Shown here: positions 53,010 to 63,934 of the stretch, one piece after another
Position numbering within the stretch: position 1 is the stretch's first letter
How the letters are laid out: each line of letters opens with the position of its first letter
From: Undaria pinnatifida
Taxonomy: Eukaryota; Sar; Phaeophyceae; Laminariales; Alariaceae
Length of the DNA: 64,000 nt
Reading direction: 5' to 3'
Assembly: GCA_012845835.1 (NCBI GenBank)
Contig: JABAKD010000004.1
Span: forward strand, 11,323,522 to 11,387,521
Made by a program: the position numbers and the translations under genes
Notes under the pieces: model-generated
The model's input: only the letters and a program-made list of their open reading frames with translations
Told to the model about the DNA's origin: nothing
Databases searched by the model: none

Positions 53010-53858
53010 GTGATAACAATGCGTAATATGTACGCGAATAGAGCTATGCGAACCGGGCCTTTGCGAAACGCGAAGGGGCGTGAATCTGCTATGGTAGTCA
53101 CGTCAACACCCTCAGCAGTAGTGATCTGTTCACACTGCAAAAAGCCAGGCTATCGATTCCAAAATTTCTTTAAACGCAAGGGAATTATGTCGGGGAAAAA
53201 ACCTCCCCCGACACCTCGAACGAATTCGTGGTGTAGCCTCCATGATACCGATCGCCACGATAATAGCGAATGTCGGTCTCAAATGCGGGACGACAATATA
53301 ACCCGCCGCCCTCGTTCTGGTCAACAAAATGGCCGGCATGATAGCAACCGCAGCGCTCACTCCAACACCGCCACAACTCCAACTTCAACAACGCAAATGG
53401 ACGCTTACGTCCCAGTGACACATGCTCCATCCACTACTGCGGCTGCGACTACAGCAGCTACTTTTACGTCCTTCGCGACTCCTCCCTGTCCATCCTCACC
53501 TCCAGTTTATTCTTTCATCGCCGCACCTCAGATCAACATCGCCGCGCAGCCCGTCAAATTCTCCATTAATGCGGACAGCGGAGCTTCTAGCCACTTCATC
53601 GACAATCAGCTTCTACCGGGCATCGAACATAAAAAGAACCACCACGTACAGCTGGGCTCTCCTGTAACAACAAACGTAGCGGGAAACCATCGCCTTCATG
53701 GCGTAGGTCAAGGTGTTTTGTTCGTTCAAGTGTCGGACCACATAGGCTCTAAGCACTCTGTGCAGCTTCCTGTCACGGTCGTACCAGGGCTAGGCAGGCA
53801 CCTATGTTCGAGGAAATCAGCTGCTACGAGAGGGGTCACTGTAATCATCGCCACATAG
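53010..53858 (+). pseudogene. Copia zinc knuckle and aspartic protease
   Basis: This frame overlaps the end of gag: in-frame sequence upstream of 53010 (YSAEADDDFTLDRAVITM) continues gag, so a frameshift lies near 52966. Residues 40-60 carry a defective CCHC knuckle, CSHCKKPGYRFQNF, where the His is Tyr and the last Cys is Phe. A Thr/Pro-rich linker follows, then the protease active site INADSGASSHFID, the usual copia D-S/T-G-A-S-x-H pattern. The frame ends at 53858 inside the protease C-terminus. The damaged knuckle suggests a dead copy. Confidence 0.8.
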
Positions 53859-54091
53859 TTGTATCTGGGCATGGGTGCATTTGCTTTTCCCCTACGCAAA
53901 GGCAGCCACTGATCTTCTCTGCATCATGTCGACCTCACCACTGGTGCTACCAGCGGAACACCTGAGACAGAGTTTCCGACCATTTCTGGCAAAAAAAAAA
54001 TACGGAAACCGTACTCGCTGTTCAAGCTTCAACTCCTACTGAAGCTACTTCCCCACCTAAAACCGTTCCAGCTATCATCGGTCACAGGAGG

Positions 54092-54720
54092 TTGGGTCAT
54101 CCTAAGCAGATGATGGCCGAGGCGAAAAATATCCCAGAGTGTGCGGTAATTTTTTCAGACACTCCATCGGCGTGTGATACGTGCAAAATCAATAAGAGCA
54201 CTCAACAGAAACACCTTAAGACATCGCCGCCTAACCTTTCCAGCGAACGTATGAAACTAGTGAGTACTGACCTGCTAGGATACGCCTACATGGCAAAATA
54301 TACTGACCATCACAGCAGGGTGAAGCCTCCTTCGTCGAAGAGCCGCCTTACGTTTTACCAACAGCAGACTCGGCCACTTCTCAAGCAAGAGCGCGTCAGC
54401 TGGCCCTACAACGCCAAGGATCTCCAAAACAGCTGTTTGATACCGTTTCGCAGTACACCAACAGGGCTCTCGGAATGGACCAAACAAACCGTCCAATATC
54501 TTTTTCGATGCCCAACACCTACGCGCAACCTGTGGCCTCACCACAAGCGGAAGAATGCAAATCATCAACGACTTCTGCTCGAAGATCAACGACTTCAGCA
54601 CGGAGAACTCCTTCTAAGCTCCAACACCTTAAGGTCGCAACTACAGCTTCGGCTCGCAAGACCGCTTTTGACCATCGCGATGGCCTTGTAAATTATCTCA
54701 GGCAACTTCCATGATCGCAA
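54092..54720 (+). pseudogene. Copia integrase, N-terminal part, then decay
   Basis: Just before this frame IIGHRR begins the HHCC domain; RRLGHPKQMM and, about 30 residues on, CDTCKINKST complete the zinc-binding His and Cys pairs of the GAG-pre-integrase domain. LVSTDLLGYA supplies the first catalytic Asp of the integrase core. From about 54310 the frame is lost and only scattered pieces remain. Reverse transcriptase and RNase H motifs are not found downstream, so pol is truncated. Confidence 0.75.
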
Positions 54721-55042
54721 AAAGAATTGCTTCATAAAGTTCCATTCAAGATTGCGGCGTTTCATAAGTGCGAAAAATTCGAAATTGATCCTGTTTCTAA
54801 TTCTGCCGTGTGCTCTCGGACTTTTCAATCGCGCGATGTACCGAGGACACAGAAGCACGTTACGCACAATCAAATAGGCAATGTACCGCCAAAACGATTG
54901 GCCTATAATAATTCAGCTACAAGACTGCAATGGACCGAGGAAAGGGAAGGATCACTAGAAGGATCACGCGCCCATCGCATCACAACCTTTCTCTCCCTCT
55001 CTGTCGAAACTTTTCTTCAGCCTTTCTTTACCTCCTATACAA

Positions 55043-55414
55043 ATGAGCTCCATCAACAGCTACCCTAATGGCACTCCAGTCAACAATCGGGTACAAGCAC
55101 TGGAAGCCCAACGCCTCCATGAATTATCTCGCACGAGACAGAATACCAGCCTGAGGTACATAGGGTTCGCGAGATTTAACTGCCGGGATGCCCAAGGCAT
55201 CATTTGGGGGGTACGCTACAACCTCCTCAAAGACATCATAGTTCCTGGTCAAACACGCCTGGAACAGAAAGATATGGCAGCAAAGCTTAAAAGGAATGGG
55301 ATCCTAGACAGGAGTGAGTACGAAACTATGAAAATGTTTATAAAGTCGCTCAAATACTCACATAAGGGAGATGACTTGCTGCTTTTTATCGATAGCAGCG
55401 TGTACAGTTTTTGA
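55043..55414 (+). CDS. 123-codon frame, unknown
   Basis: ATG in fair context (AAATGAGCTCC) opens a frame with even, protein-like composition (YIGFARFNCRDAQGIIWGVR, then LEQKDMAAKLKRNGILDRSE). It ends in a hydrophobic strand LLLFIDSSVYSF. A helical Lys-rich middle is predicted by eye. No motif is recognised. It lies 300 bp 3' of the copia remnant and could be a neighbouring gene, part of a nested element or a last exon. No long frame opposes it over its full length. Confidence 0.35.
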   Translation: MSSINSYPNGTPVNNRVQALEAQRLHELSRTRQNTSLRYIGFARFNCRDAQGIIWGVRYNLLKDIIVPGQTRLEQKDMAAKLKRNGILDRSEYETMKMFIKSLKYSHKGDDLLLFIDSSVYSF

Positions 55415-56400
55415 GTGCGGGCTTGGATCGGTGCCTCGGTCGCTGACCATCTTGACGTTCTCCTCGCCAGTACTATGTACAACGATATAGCCGAACGACT
55501 GTCATATATCTCGTGCGTATCTGGACCCCACAGGACGAGTAAATATGAACAAGACTTGACCGTGTCCCAATCCAGGGGATAATTTTACCTAAGTCGTAAT
55601 ACTTCGTACAGGGACGGGCGTATGGTTATACCGGTAGTATATTCTATTGCGAGATGTACTTGTAGGTACGGTTGAAATTGATGCTTGAGTAGACAATATT
55701 ACTTAGTGCAGCAGTTCTTTGTCAAATATAAAGTTACAACTGCTCGCCAGTTGCGTATTAGTAAAGGTGGAACTATGGGTGGTATGAACTTAAGTCCACG
55801 ATCGTACAGCAATAAGCTATGTTCTATAGGAAAATGCGTACGAGTACATATTCCAGCATGAGGGATTAAAGGCTCACACAGACTGTCTATCTTTTGCTCT
55901 TCAGCGTACGATTAGTGTCAGACAGTTTATCGTTATATGCGTGTCCTATGATCATCTTGAAGTGGCGTGGTTACCTGACAGCAGCGACCTTTGTGTTTTG
56001 GTTGGTTTTTTTTTCTTTTCCGGGATATAGCTCGTTGATGGACTATAGCTGCACCCATTATGGTCTACTACAGTACTATCAATATTAGTAATTCTATATG
56101 GTTCTTACTTTTCAAGTGCGGAAGTACGTAAGTACATAATTTTGTTTATTTTGTCCACAATTCTTTTTATTTGTCTAGTATTGTTTGTCTTTTTGGTTCA
56201 ATTCAGAAGCGTGTTCAAAACCCAGTAGACGTATCTTTGCGTTTCATCTTCTAGGGTATTTATCGCTGGTAATTACACCAAGCATAGGTTTTGTACGTAT
56301 CTTTTCTTGTAAGGTTTTATTTTTTGTAAATGTGTGAATAACATGTATACATCCATAATGCCGCGGTTGATACACCGGACTGAATATTAGACCCATTTGG
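55415..56400. other. No recognisable gene
   Basis: AT-leaning sequence with short frames; nothing shared with other repeats. Confidence 0.4.
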
Positions 56401-56419
56401 TTTTGATTATTTTGCACAG

Positions 56420-56730
56420 CCGTGGCAGCAGCAGCAGCAGCAGCGCAGTAGCAGCACCGCAGCTGCTGCCGCAGCAGCAGCAGCAGCAGCGGCGGGGGTG
56501 GGGGCGGAGGTGGCGTTGGCGATGGCCCCTCCGGATGAGTTGCGGCACAGCAGCTCGCCGGCTCGGCCGGGCTCGATCACCACGATCATAACACCATAAC
56601 GACAGAACAACCAGTTTTTATTTCGTTTTTAGAAACAAACGCAGGACACACAAACCGCAGCCGCAGCCCAATAGCCGCCGCACAGCAGCACAGCAGCAGC
56701 AGCAGTAGCGGCGGCGGCAGCCGTGCGGCG
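56420..56730. repeat. (GCA)n-type low-complexity tracts
   Basis: CAG/GCA runs at 56425-56500 and 56685-56710 with GGCGG tracts between. Ala-, Ser- or Gln-rich frames here reflect the repeats. Confidence 0.85.
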
Positions 56731-57239
56731 TGGGTGGCGGTGGTGGTGTAAGCTCCGGAGACGGCGTTGTGCTATAGCAACGGTGGTTGACGAAGTCATC
56801 ACCATCACGCAGCAGCGGAGAACCAGGTCACATCGTAGAGAGCGCAGGAGCGCTGGCTCACTATTAATAGCACCTTCCCCTGAGCTTGCGCGTAAGCGCC
56901 ATGCTTCCCCAGCTACCCTTTCGGGCCTCCGCATCAAGGTTGGGATGTGTCTACCGCTGCCAAGCACAGCGCACGGCGAGCAGTGTGTGTGCTGTGTGCT
57001 GCCGCGTGGGTTCTGCCATCGTGCCCTCTGATTGTTGTGCCGTTGTGTCTGAAGAGCAACAGTGTTAAACTCGGGTTTTGTAGGCCAGTCGTATGAGCTG
57101 GTCATCATTGGTGGAAGTTCACTCTAAGTCGTTTGCTCAAATCGGAATTTTCATGCCGTTTGGGGGCAAATTCTTCCTTCAAAGTTTGCTCGGGTTTTGC
57201 AACTTTTTATTTGAATTCTATTCACGCAACACTCGATTG
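56731..57239. other. No recognisable gene
   Basis: GC-rich at first, then mixed. Overlapping frames on both strands share no known motif. Confidence 0.35.
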
Positions 57240-58385
57240 TGAAAATAAAAATGCCTCCAGCTGTGAGACCTTATATGTGTAGACTAGTCTATGTACTTGA
57301 TGCATAGTCTACACATATACCGATATTTTGAAATTATAAAAATAAAAATGCACTCCAGCTAGCTGTGAGATCGAAGAATTTGTCGAAACTCGTCTTCGCA
57401 AGCTGTGTGTGATACTCCGATCGCGCGTATTACTGGGTGTGTGTCCTCGTTAAGGATACAGGTCGGCGACTCCCCTTGGAACTACAGCAGTGCAGCTTGT
57501 GCCAGGGTCAACAGGGTGATGTTAGTCAGTCTGTGCGCGGAAACTATAAAACCGGTTTTTGAGGGGGAAAAAATATGGCAGCTGTGGAAGGAAATGCATC
57601 AGTTTATCAATTGCATCCTGTAAGTCGAAAAACCGGTGAGGGGAGGGCGGAGTTTTTAAGGGCGTGGAGGCCTTGGTTTGAACAAGAGGGAGCGGGTTGA
57701 AGGGGGGGGGGGGGGGGGGGGGGGGGGGCAACTCAATTCGTGCGCAGAAACTATAAATTCTTTAAGGGAACAAATCTGACGGTTGTGGAAGGAATGCATC
57801 CGTTTATCATGTGTATTGTGTAAGTCGTACAACCGGTGAGGAGAAGGCCGAGTGTTCGAAGGGGTGGGGGGGCGGCAAAGGAATTTCCAACAGCTTCATG
57901 TAGGTATGTAAGCGATGGTGTATAACATACCTGGTGTATACGTGTTTATATACATCAAGAGCACAAGATAGATCACTTTGAAACAGCAGTAGCAGCGATC
58001 GGCGTCCACTGCACGTTGCATCATGACTGAAGAGCACGAAAGACTCGAGCATCAAGCCTGGGCAGGACCTCTGCTGCCTTGCCGCCTATACCAAGAGTAC
58101 AGGAAAGTATCACAAATTCGGTAGACCCGAGTAGCACACCGTAAAAGTTAGCTCACACTATAATTACTTGCTCTATTCATACTGAAGCTCACACTATAAT
58201 TCCTTGTTTTGTTCATCCTGAATTCCACAGATGTCTCTGCTTTGTCCCTGTTCATATGCCTTCGTGTGGAGAACAACGGCTGGGCCTCTTAGCCCCGATG
58301 ACCCTGGCCTTAGGAGGGGAGTCGCCGACCTTTTGTATGCTTCACGAGGGTATACATTGCAGCACGCAGCCTAGATGCCGAAAAT
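57240..58385. mobile_element. Long-inverted-repeat element, composite of both variants
   Basis: The left end has two module B starts (57248 and 57335, +), then the family E arm (GTCGGCGACTCCCCTTGG, CGCGGAAACTATAAAACCGG, CAGCTGTGGAAGGAAATGCA) and a 27-G run at 57702-57728. The right end (58095-58385, -) resembles the right arm of 42358-43712 (GTAGACCCGAGTAGC, GATGACCCTGGCCTTAG, GGGGAGTCGCCGACC, CTTCACGAGGGTA). The spacer 57960-58105 matches 43215-43375. The two arms therefore come from different variants of the same superfamily. No coding sequence. Confidence 0.7.
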
Positions 58386-58640
58386 GTGGGACATGGGCTC
58401 TGCTGGTTATAGCACTAAACCCACCAGAAATTTGAAGTCGGTGGGATTGGAACCCACGATATATATTTATTAGTTGGTTACATAGCACTACCCTTCGTGG
58501 CTCAGTGGTTAGTGCTATGTAACCAACAACATATTTTGTCGTTTTTTTTTAGTTTTTTCTTTGTCTCACTGACTTTTTAACAGGGATCGGTGACCACGTA
58601 AGTCAGTGGGTAGTGCTGGATAACCAACAGGTTCAAAAAC
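58376..58640. repeat. SINE family 2: head-to-head tRNA-like sequences forming a hairpin
   Basis: CTTCGTGGCTCAGTGGTTAG (58494-58512) is a textbook tRNA A-box region. A second diverged copy begins near 58598 (CAGTGGGTAGTGCT.GATAACCAAC). To the left, in inverse orientation, is the T-arm-like GTGGGATTGGAACCCAC (58441-58457). The inverted pair makes perfect 18-bp arms at 58473-58490 and 58510-58527 around a 19-base loop holding the A-box. No complete cloverleaf could be drawn, so these are tRNA-derived repeats rather than tRNA genes. Confidence 0.65.
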
Positions 58641-59129
58641 ATGTTTGACGTGCGCCGAACCGAATCGCTCGTACACAATTTGCGAAATCGCGGCCTCGGA
58701 GACGTAAAAATTCATGTGCACACACATTTATATATTCAATTGCTGTTTCAAACACGAAGTTTACTCAGATTCTCCCGCGTTATCGAGTCAATGTTATAGG
58801 TAGGGTTCTCGAGCTCTCCCCTCTCTAGGTGTTCTGCGTGCGCTCTCTGCTCTTACGCCGTGAATATTGATGGGCTTTCGTGGTTTAATGACGCGTTACT
58901 GTATGACGTATGTAAGAAGTGGCACCCTGACGTCCCCCTCAGCCAGTACCCTGGTACTGCCACTACGGTACTGCTGGTACATACTGGGCCAGGGCCCATC
59001 CCTATCAACAGCTGTATCAGTACGGCTGCTCCCCCCCCCTCCCTCCCCCCTGGTTTCCACTTGTAGATGCTTTTGGGGGTCTTCTGCTGCGTGGCGTAGA
59101 CAGCTCTTCTCCGCCTTGCCCCGATGCCA
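58641..59129. other. No recognisable gene
   Basis: Short frames; local CCTGGTAC repeats near 58945-58985. Confidence 0.4.
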
Positions 59130-59649
59130 TCACGTTATGAATCTGCCCGCCGCGTCGACAACCTCCAGGTAACATTTCCCACTCCTCTCGGCCATAGCAC
59201 CGTCTGCCAACAAAATACCAATTGAGGTGTATATAATCAAATTGCATGAAGTTTGAACGTTTAGAAAATACTTCGTATACGGAGAACATGGAAACGAACA
59301 AACCCCTTGAAACACATCAGCACCTACAAGCGACATACCTTGGCGTACGCTAGCTAGTCTCGTCTGCCGCCAAATCGCAAACAGTGCAACCCGCAACAGC
59401 AGGGTTGGCACTCACTCTCTGTGCTTTTCGGGAGTCCATGGTGTTGAGCCGCGGCCGTGCCAACAGCTGCAGAGCCATCAGCATAGTCGTGTTCACAGGA
59501 ACAAGAGTAAACATTACGAATCTGGAATCTTCCAGCATAGGCCGGTGATGCTTCCCCCTCGATCTCCACGTACTGTACCCGGTGGATCAAAAATCAAGTT
59601 TCACCTGTATCATGAACCGTTTGTCAGGATCCTGCATGGTGCCGCTCCA
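59130..59649 (-). CDS. Candidate exons of a minus-strand gene, unknown protein
   Basis: Exon a, 59649-59605: acceptor CTTTATCTTACCAG, then 15 codons WSGTMQDPDKRFMIQ, ending at GTGAAA. Exon b, from 59572 after GGGTACAG: YVEIEGEASPAYAGRFQIRN, then CSCEHDYADGSAAVG, to a GTGAGT donor at 59415 (phase 1), or unspliced to a stop at 59354 through a Cys-rich end. A piece ending at 59339 (CCAAG then GTATGT) joins in phase with the last exon 59203-59130 (GAMAERSGKCYLEVVDAAGR, stop at 59132-59130). The a-b gap is only 32 nt, and the join between b and the next piece is unresolved, so the model is incomplete or damaged. Protein unknown. Confidence 0.4.
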
Positions 59650-60959
59650 CTGGTAAGATAAAGCTGACCGAGTTCGATGTCTGCCACCTGGCTAGCAGCT
59701 GGAACGCCAGAGTGTGTCACTTGCCGTGTTCTCACTTTCTCGTACTCATGCATCCCAGCCTCCTAGTGGAGTAGTATAGTGTAGGCTCAGAATTTGCCCT
59801 CCTCCCATTAGCATGGGCGTGGGGAAAGATTGTGAGTTAAAGGCTCACCACATGGTTTTCCAAGTGGTGAGGCGTTGGTCTCGTTGGGGTAGGTGTCATC
59901 ATTGCCCTCTAACGGCCCTATCTCAAACCCATGTTCTCTTTTCAGGACCTCGTTCAAGGTTCAAGGAGGCCTGTTTGGCGGGGGGAGGGTCAGCCTGACC
60001 TTTTGTCAGTGCTTCGTGCCTTACCTATGGAGTTGGCATCACTCGCCCGTTGCGCCGGCCTTTTTCCGGTGCGTTGAGCCTTGACGACGCACTATTCCCT
60101 TTGAGGCACACGCATGTCACTGGTCATTTTATTGCGGCTGTGACGACACAATATTCCTTTTGTGGCACACCCCTGTCACTCGTGATTTTATTGCGGCTGC
60201 ACCTCTATTATTCTAGCTTGCGAATAATTAAAAAATCCCTCACGTGACAGCTACGGACATCCTCTAGTCTTCCTCATGACTACGCTAGACCGTCAAATCA
60301 CAAACCCAGGTATTGCTCCGACTAGTCGCAGCCTGCCCAGCTCAACAACTCGAAACCTTCCTTTATCCACGCATCAATACAAGCCAGGGGGGAGAGGACG
60401 AAGCCGCCCTGCTTCCTCCCTCACTATCGGCTGTTGGCAGGTTCTCGGCCATGCTCTCGGCGGCGCTCATCATGCCCTCATGGCCCCTCATGGCCAGGGC
60501 AGCAGCGCTTGGTAGTGTATTCTAATGCATGGCATGAAAGGCTGGCCTCAAGAACCAGGACGCTGAAAAGTACTTCCCAGCATTCCCTGCTCCTGCATGC
60601 TCTGGTGTATACAGAAATTAGTCTAGAATATATCATTTCAAAGTCATGATGTATGTGGTACCACGTACATGTATATATATAGACTGGGATTTTGTATGGA
60701 AAGCCGTATATCTATGAATAGTATGGTACCATATGTATGCAGGATTTAGTGCGCCGTGAACCTCCCCTCCCCTCCACGTAAAATGCCTGCCAAAACAAAA
60801 ATTGTCCCCCTCCCCTATACTGAGGTCCAAAACAAAAAAAAATGGGGTGTGGCGTCTGATTTTGTTTTTTGTGCTGTCCTTGCATACCGGTAACAATTGC
60901 ATATGTATAACCTACGTAGCAATGTTAGCAAACAGGGTGCAGGCGTCCCCGGCAGTCAG
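59650..60959. other. No recognisable gene
   Basis: Contains a loose direct repeat near 60105-60200 (GGCACACSC.TGTCACTSGTSATTTTATTGCGGCTG twice). Otherwise short frames only. Confidence 0.4.
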
Positions 60960-61205
60960 CCGCGAAACTATCCTTGATGTCGAGGTCGTAGGTTCGGTTC
61001 TCCCATGGGACTCCTTACAAATCGACAAGCCGAAGCGCGAGAGCGTGACGAGTTGGCGAAATTCCATGCAAATCCACGACCATACGAAGTTGGAAGTAAG
61101 TTGGGAATGCTGAACACCATGCGCGAAAAAAAAATTGAAAACTAGTGCCGGACGGAAGAAGATAAGATGTCTGTGACACCACGGCTCGTCCCGGAAGTCG
61201 CTGAG
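60960..61205 (+). repeat. SINE family 1, diverged copy with head
   Basis: GTCGTAGGTTCGGTTCTCCC (B-box region), then CGCGAGAGCGTGACGAGTTG, GGGAATGCTGAACACCATGC and GACACCACGGCTCGTCCCGG, follow the order of 61340-61635. Divergence is high, so this is an older copy. Confidence 0.6.
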
Positions 61206-61339
61206 GGTACAAACCTCTTTGAAAAAAATAACGTGAGAGTAAACGTGGTGATTGAGGAAAAATGCCGACAGAAAACAGCGGTGGCCGAGAGTACCGTTGG
61301 TCGGGGGGGGAGCATTCCTGCTTCTAGGGCTGGGCTAAG

Positions 61340-61635
61340 TGTATAGCCGGTGGCCCCGGTGGGGCGTCAGGTTATCCTCGAGCCTGGTATAGGTCAGTTT
61401 CGTGAGTTCGAATCTCCCCGAGTGCATACTCGTGTAAATTAGTGGGGACCTTTTTCTTGTGCATCAGTTGACTAGCGAAAAGCGCGAGAGCGTGCAACAC
61501 TCGATAAAACTCGACGAGCAGTGGGATTGCTGAACCCTATGCGCGATAAAAATTGGAGGCAAGAACCGGGGGGGGGGGGTTATGACCACGGCTTGTCTAG
61601 AAGCTGGAAAGTAGATGTGTGTGAAAACAAAATAG
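61340..61635 (+). mobile_element. SINE family 1, near-complete copy with tRNA-derived head
   Basis: Head: GCCGGTGGCCCCGGTGGGGC, TCAGGTTATCCTCGAGCCTG, then the B-box GTGAGTTCGAATCTCCCC at 61402-61419. Body: GCGAAAAGCGCGAGAGCGTG, AGCAGTGGGATTGCTGAACC, CTATGCGCGATAAAAATTGG. Tail: GACCACGGCTTGTCTAGAAG, then AAGCTGGAAAGTAGATG and an A-rich end. Two adjacent copies of different age (with 60960-61205) lie in the same orientation. Confidence 0.8.
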
Positions 61636-62150
61636 AAAAAGTGAGGGCCCACCAATACTCCGGTCGTATGTACAGTATTTTACGTTTTCGACCACGTAAG
61701 AATCTACAACAAATTCGGGTGTTTCCCAAAGTAGTAGCGTAGGTCAATTTTTGACATACTATAGGTCGCGTCTAGTGTCTGCATCCTTTAAAATCAATCA
61801 GCCACCGCCCTCCTGTTGGTATTCTGACCGGTCTTCACGTCAACGGCGCTGAAGGGGCACACGGTCCCAAACGGACATAGCTCCTCCCGTTAGTGGAGGT
61901 TGCTTGTTCTACCTCAGAGCCTCGCGCGACCTAACGTTGCGTGTTCGACGGGGACTTACTTAACTTCTGCAGAGTCACCCGTGGTCGCTGACAGGTTCAG
62001 CTAGGGCTACTGCGCTTCACAGCTGATTTGAAGTGCACCGCTTGCGACGCTCGATCAACTTCCCGTGCAGCGCAATCAGCCTGCCTCGTACACTCTCGCG
62101 GTTTTGTCGTCAACATCACCATCACGCGCGGACGCCGGTGACGGGTCGGT
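61636..62150. other. No recognisable gene
   Basis: Short frames; nothing recognised. Confidence 0.4.
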
Positions 62151-62157
62151 GGGACGG

Positions 62158-62650
62158 ATGGCGAAGGGGCACCTTGTGAAGAGGACGCCTGGGGGACAGG
62201 GCTTGTCTTTCGAGTGGGAGGCGCAAACGCTGCACACAGACGTCACCTAAACTTTCCCTTCAAGTTTTGTTATATAATTGGACCCGAAGAGAAGCACGGG
62301 CCAGCTGACATACGTGTTTAGCATCGACAAGTTATCGGCGGCGCAGGATGTCGTGGTTACGAACGTGGTGGCCGTGAAGGGGTTCACGGAGGCCCCTACA
62401 GTGTGAATGGAGGACGCCACGAGTTGCGCTTTTCCTCCACATGCTTATCGCATTCACATTCATTCCCGTTCACGCCACGGACTCATTCAGGGAAGACGTT
62501 CGTGGCATTAGCTGCTGGCATGGTCGAGTGTCCGGTCTGCAGTTGGAAGGTGGCCGTGCACGTGCGCGATTTCCGAGAGCCCGTTGGAGGGCACCTCCTA
62601 CCTATCAAGGTGCAGAGTCACCCCACGGTAGGAACCAAACCCGCTTAGTA
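62158..62650 (+). pseudogene. Broken coding sequence with a CxxC cluster
   Basis: GC-rich plus-strand pieces look coding but sit in different frames. The first is MAKGHLVKRTPGGQGLSFEW (from 62158, stop near 62250). The second is TGQLTYVFSIDKLSAAQDVV, then VTNVVAVKGFTEAPTV (62302-62404). The third is FVALAAGMVECPVCSWKVAV, ending IKVQSHPTVGT (stop at 62648). The last piece has C-x2-C and a downstream SHP, loosely like the zinc-binding N-terminus (FLYWCH/WRKY-GCM1 type) of Mutator-like transposases. That assignment is weak. Frame changes mark it as a pseudogene unless introns explain them. Confidence 0.35.
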
Positions 62651-62975
62651 GTGTCCAATCAGTTTACGGATATAATACGTTTGAGGACTAGGGCATAGAC
62701 GCTTGGTCGTGTTGTGCGAGGGAATGCCTTCGAAGTCATGTTTGGGGGTGATAATGATGGATGATGGATGATTATATTGAGCTGGCTCCTCTTGTTAGGA
62801 GCTCAGAAAATTCTTAGAAGCTTCACCACCCGTACCGTGGGAATGCTCTATAAATCGCGTATTTTCTCTACGTGCAAAGCTGTATCCATGAGTATTGTGC
62901 TTTGTTGGACGGGGGCTATCGAAGTGGCCCAACCCTAGCGGTGACAAGCTTATACTTTTTTAATTCGACTCAATT

Positions 62976-63461
62976 GTGTCGCTGGCTTGTATGTTGGTGC
63001 ATGCACATGTTCTGCGTTTACTACACACGGAGACAGGCGTGCGTGCGGGTTCTGTGGTGTGGGGGCCTGCACGACATGGGTACATGTGGACTCTGGACGG
63101 GAAAGAAAGTGCCTCGGGTGCTTTAGAGCTACGTCCTCTCCCCGAGGAGCTATGTTCGAGACGCCGCTTTCACGCTCAGCCTTTAGACGGGATCAAAAGC
63201 AAGCGCACATGCCCCTGCAGCAAGGTGTCTATCAAGTTCCTGCTTAGCAAGGAAGGAAGTTGGGTATGGACGTATTGCATGGTCAACCACGTGCAGAACT
63301 CACGCGACGCGGGGCTCGAAGTACGAGCAGACGATACTGCGGTTTTGGCATTCCGGGCCATACGCGATGTTAGCGCAACGGGGGAAGAGGAGGTGGAAAC
63401 AACCAATGGAATTGTCTCACTGGCAAACGCGCCGCAGGCGAGGAGGCAACTCGACCATTAG
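62976..63461 (+). CDS. 161-codon frame with a possible zinc cluster
   Basis: Plus-strand frame to a stop at 63461. The central part, KRTCPCSKVSIKFLLSKEGS, then VWTYCMVNHVQN, shows Cys-x-Cys, a Trp and an Asn-His pair. This order resembles the C...C...W...H-x-H zinc cluster of Mutator-like transposase N-termini, with the second His replaced by Gln. The following acidic region (LEVRADDTAVLAFRAIRDVS) is helical. The first ~50 residues have poor composition, and another plus frame also runs open, so the real exon probably begins near 63130. It ends shortly before the (GGA)n tract. It may be the continuation of 62158-62650. Confidence 0.3.
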   Translation: MSLACMLVHAHVLRLLHTETGVRAGSVVWGPARHGYMWTLDGKESASGALELRPLPEELCSRRRFHAQPLDGIKSKRTCPCSKVSIKFLLSKEGSWVWTYCMVNHVQNSRDAGLEVRADDTAVLAFRAIRDVSATGEEEVETTNGIVSLANAPQARRQLDH

Positions 63462-63537
63462 ACCACGCAATACGTGAGGAGGGGGAGGTAGTAAGAATGA
63501 AAACGACAGCAAGGGGGCGTGCCAGAAGGGGTTTGTC

Positions 63538-63720
63538 CGAGGAGGAGAAGGAGGAAGAGGAGGAGGGGGAGAAGGAGGAGGAGGAAAAGGAGGAGGAGGA
63601 GGAGGAGGAGGAAAAGGAGGAGGAGGAGGAGGAGGAGGAGGAGGAGGAGGAGGAGTAGGAGGAGGAGGAAGAAGGAGAGGAAGAGGAAGAGGAAGAGCAG
63701 GAAGAGGAGGAGAACGACGA
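63538..63720. repeat. (GGA)n microsatellite
   Basis: About 180 bp of GGA/GAA triplets, purine-only on the plus strand. Arg-, Pro- or Ser-rich frames over it are artefacts. Confidence 0.95.
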
Positions 63721-63934
63721 CGAGTTAAAAGAAGATGAGGAGAAGGAACAAACTGGGGGGAGAGGGGGGTGATCAAGATCAAACACAGGAAGAAGCAGTA
63801 GCCTTTGCGATGTTCTCACCGCACAAAATCACACCAGATAAAGTACTAAATATATTTCGATGTTTGAGGTGTACGCACATTGTTTATCAGTTTTTCCAAA
63901 ACCCGCGGTGAAACCGTGCCCAGGTCTGAGCCCT

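Noticed and set aside
63370-63819. Ser-, Pro- or Arg-rich frames on both strands
   Set aside because: All are translations of the (GGA)n tract.
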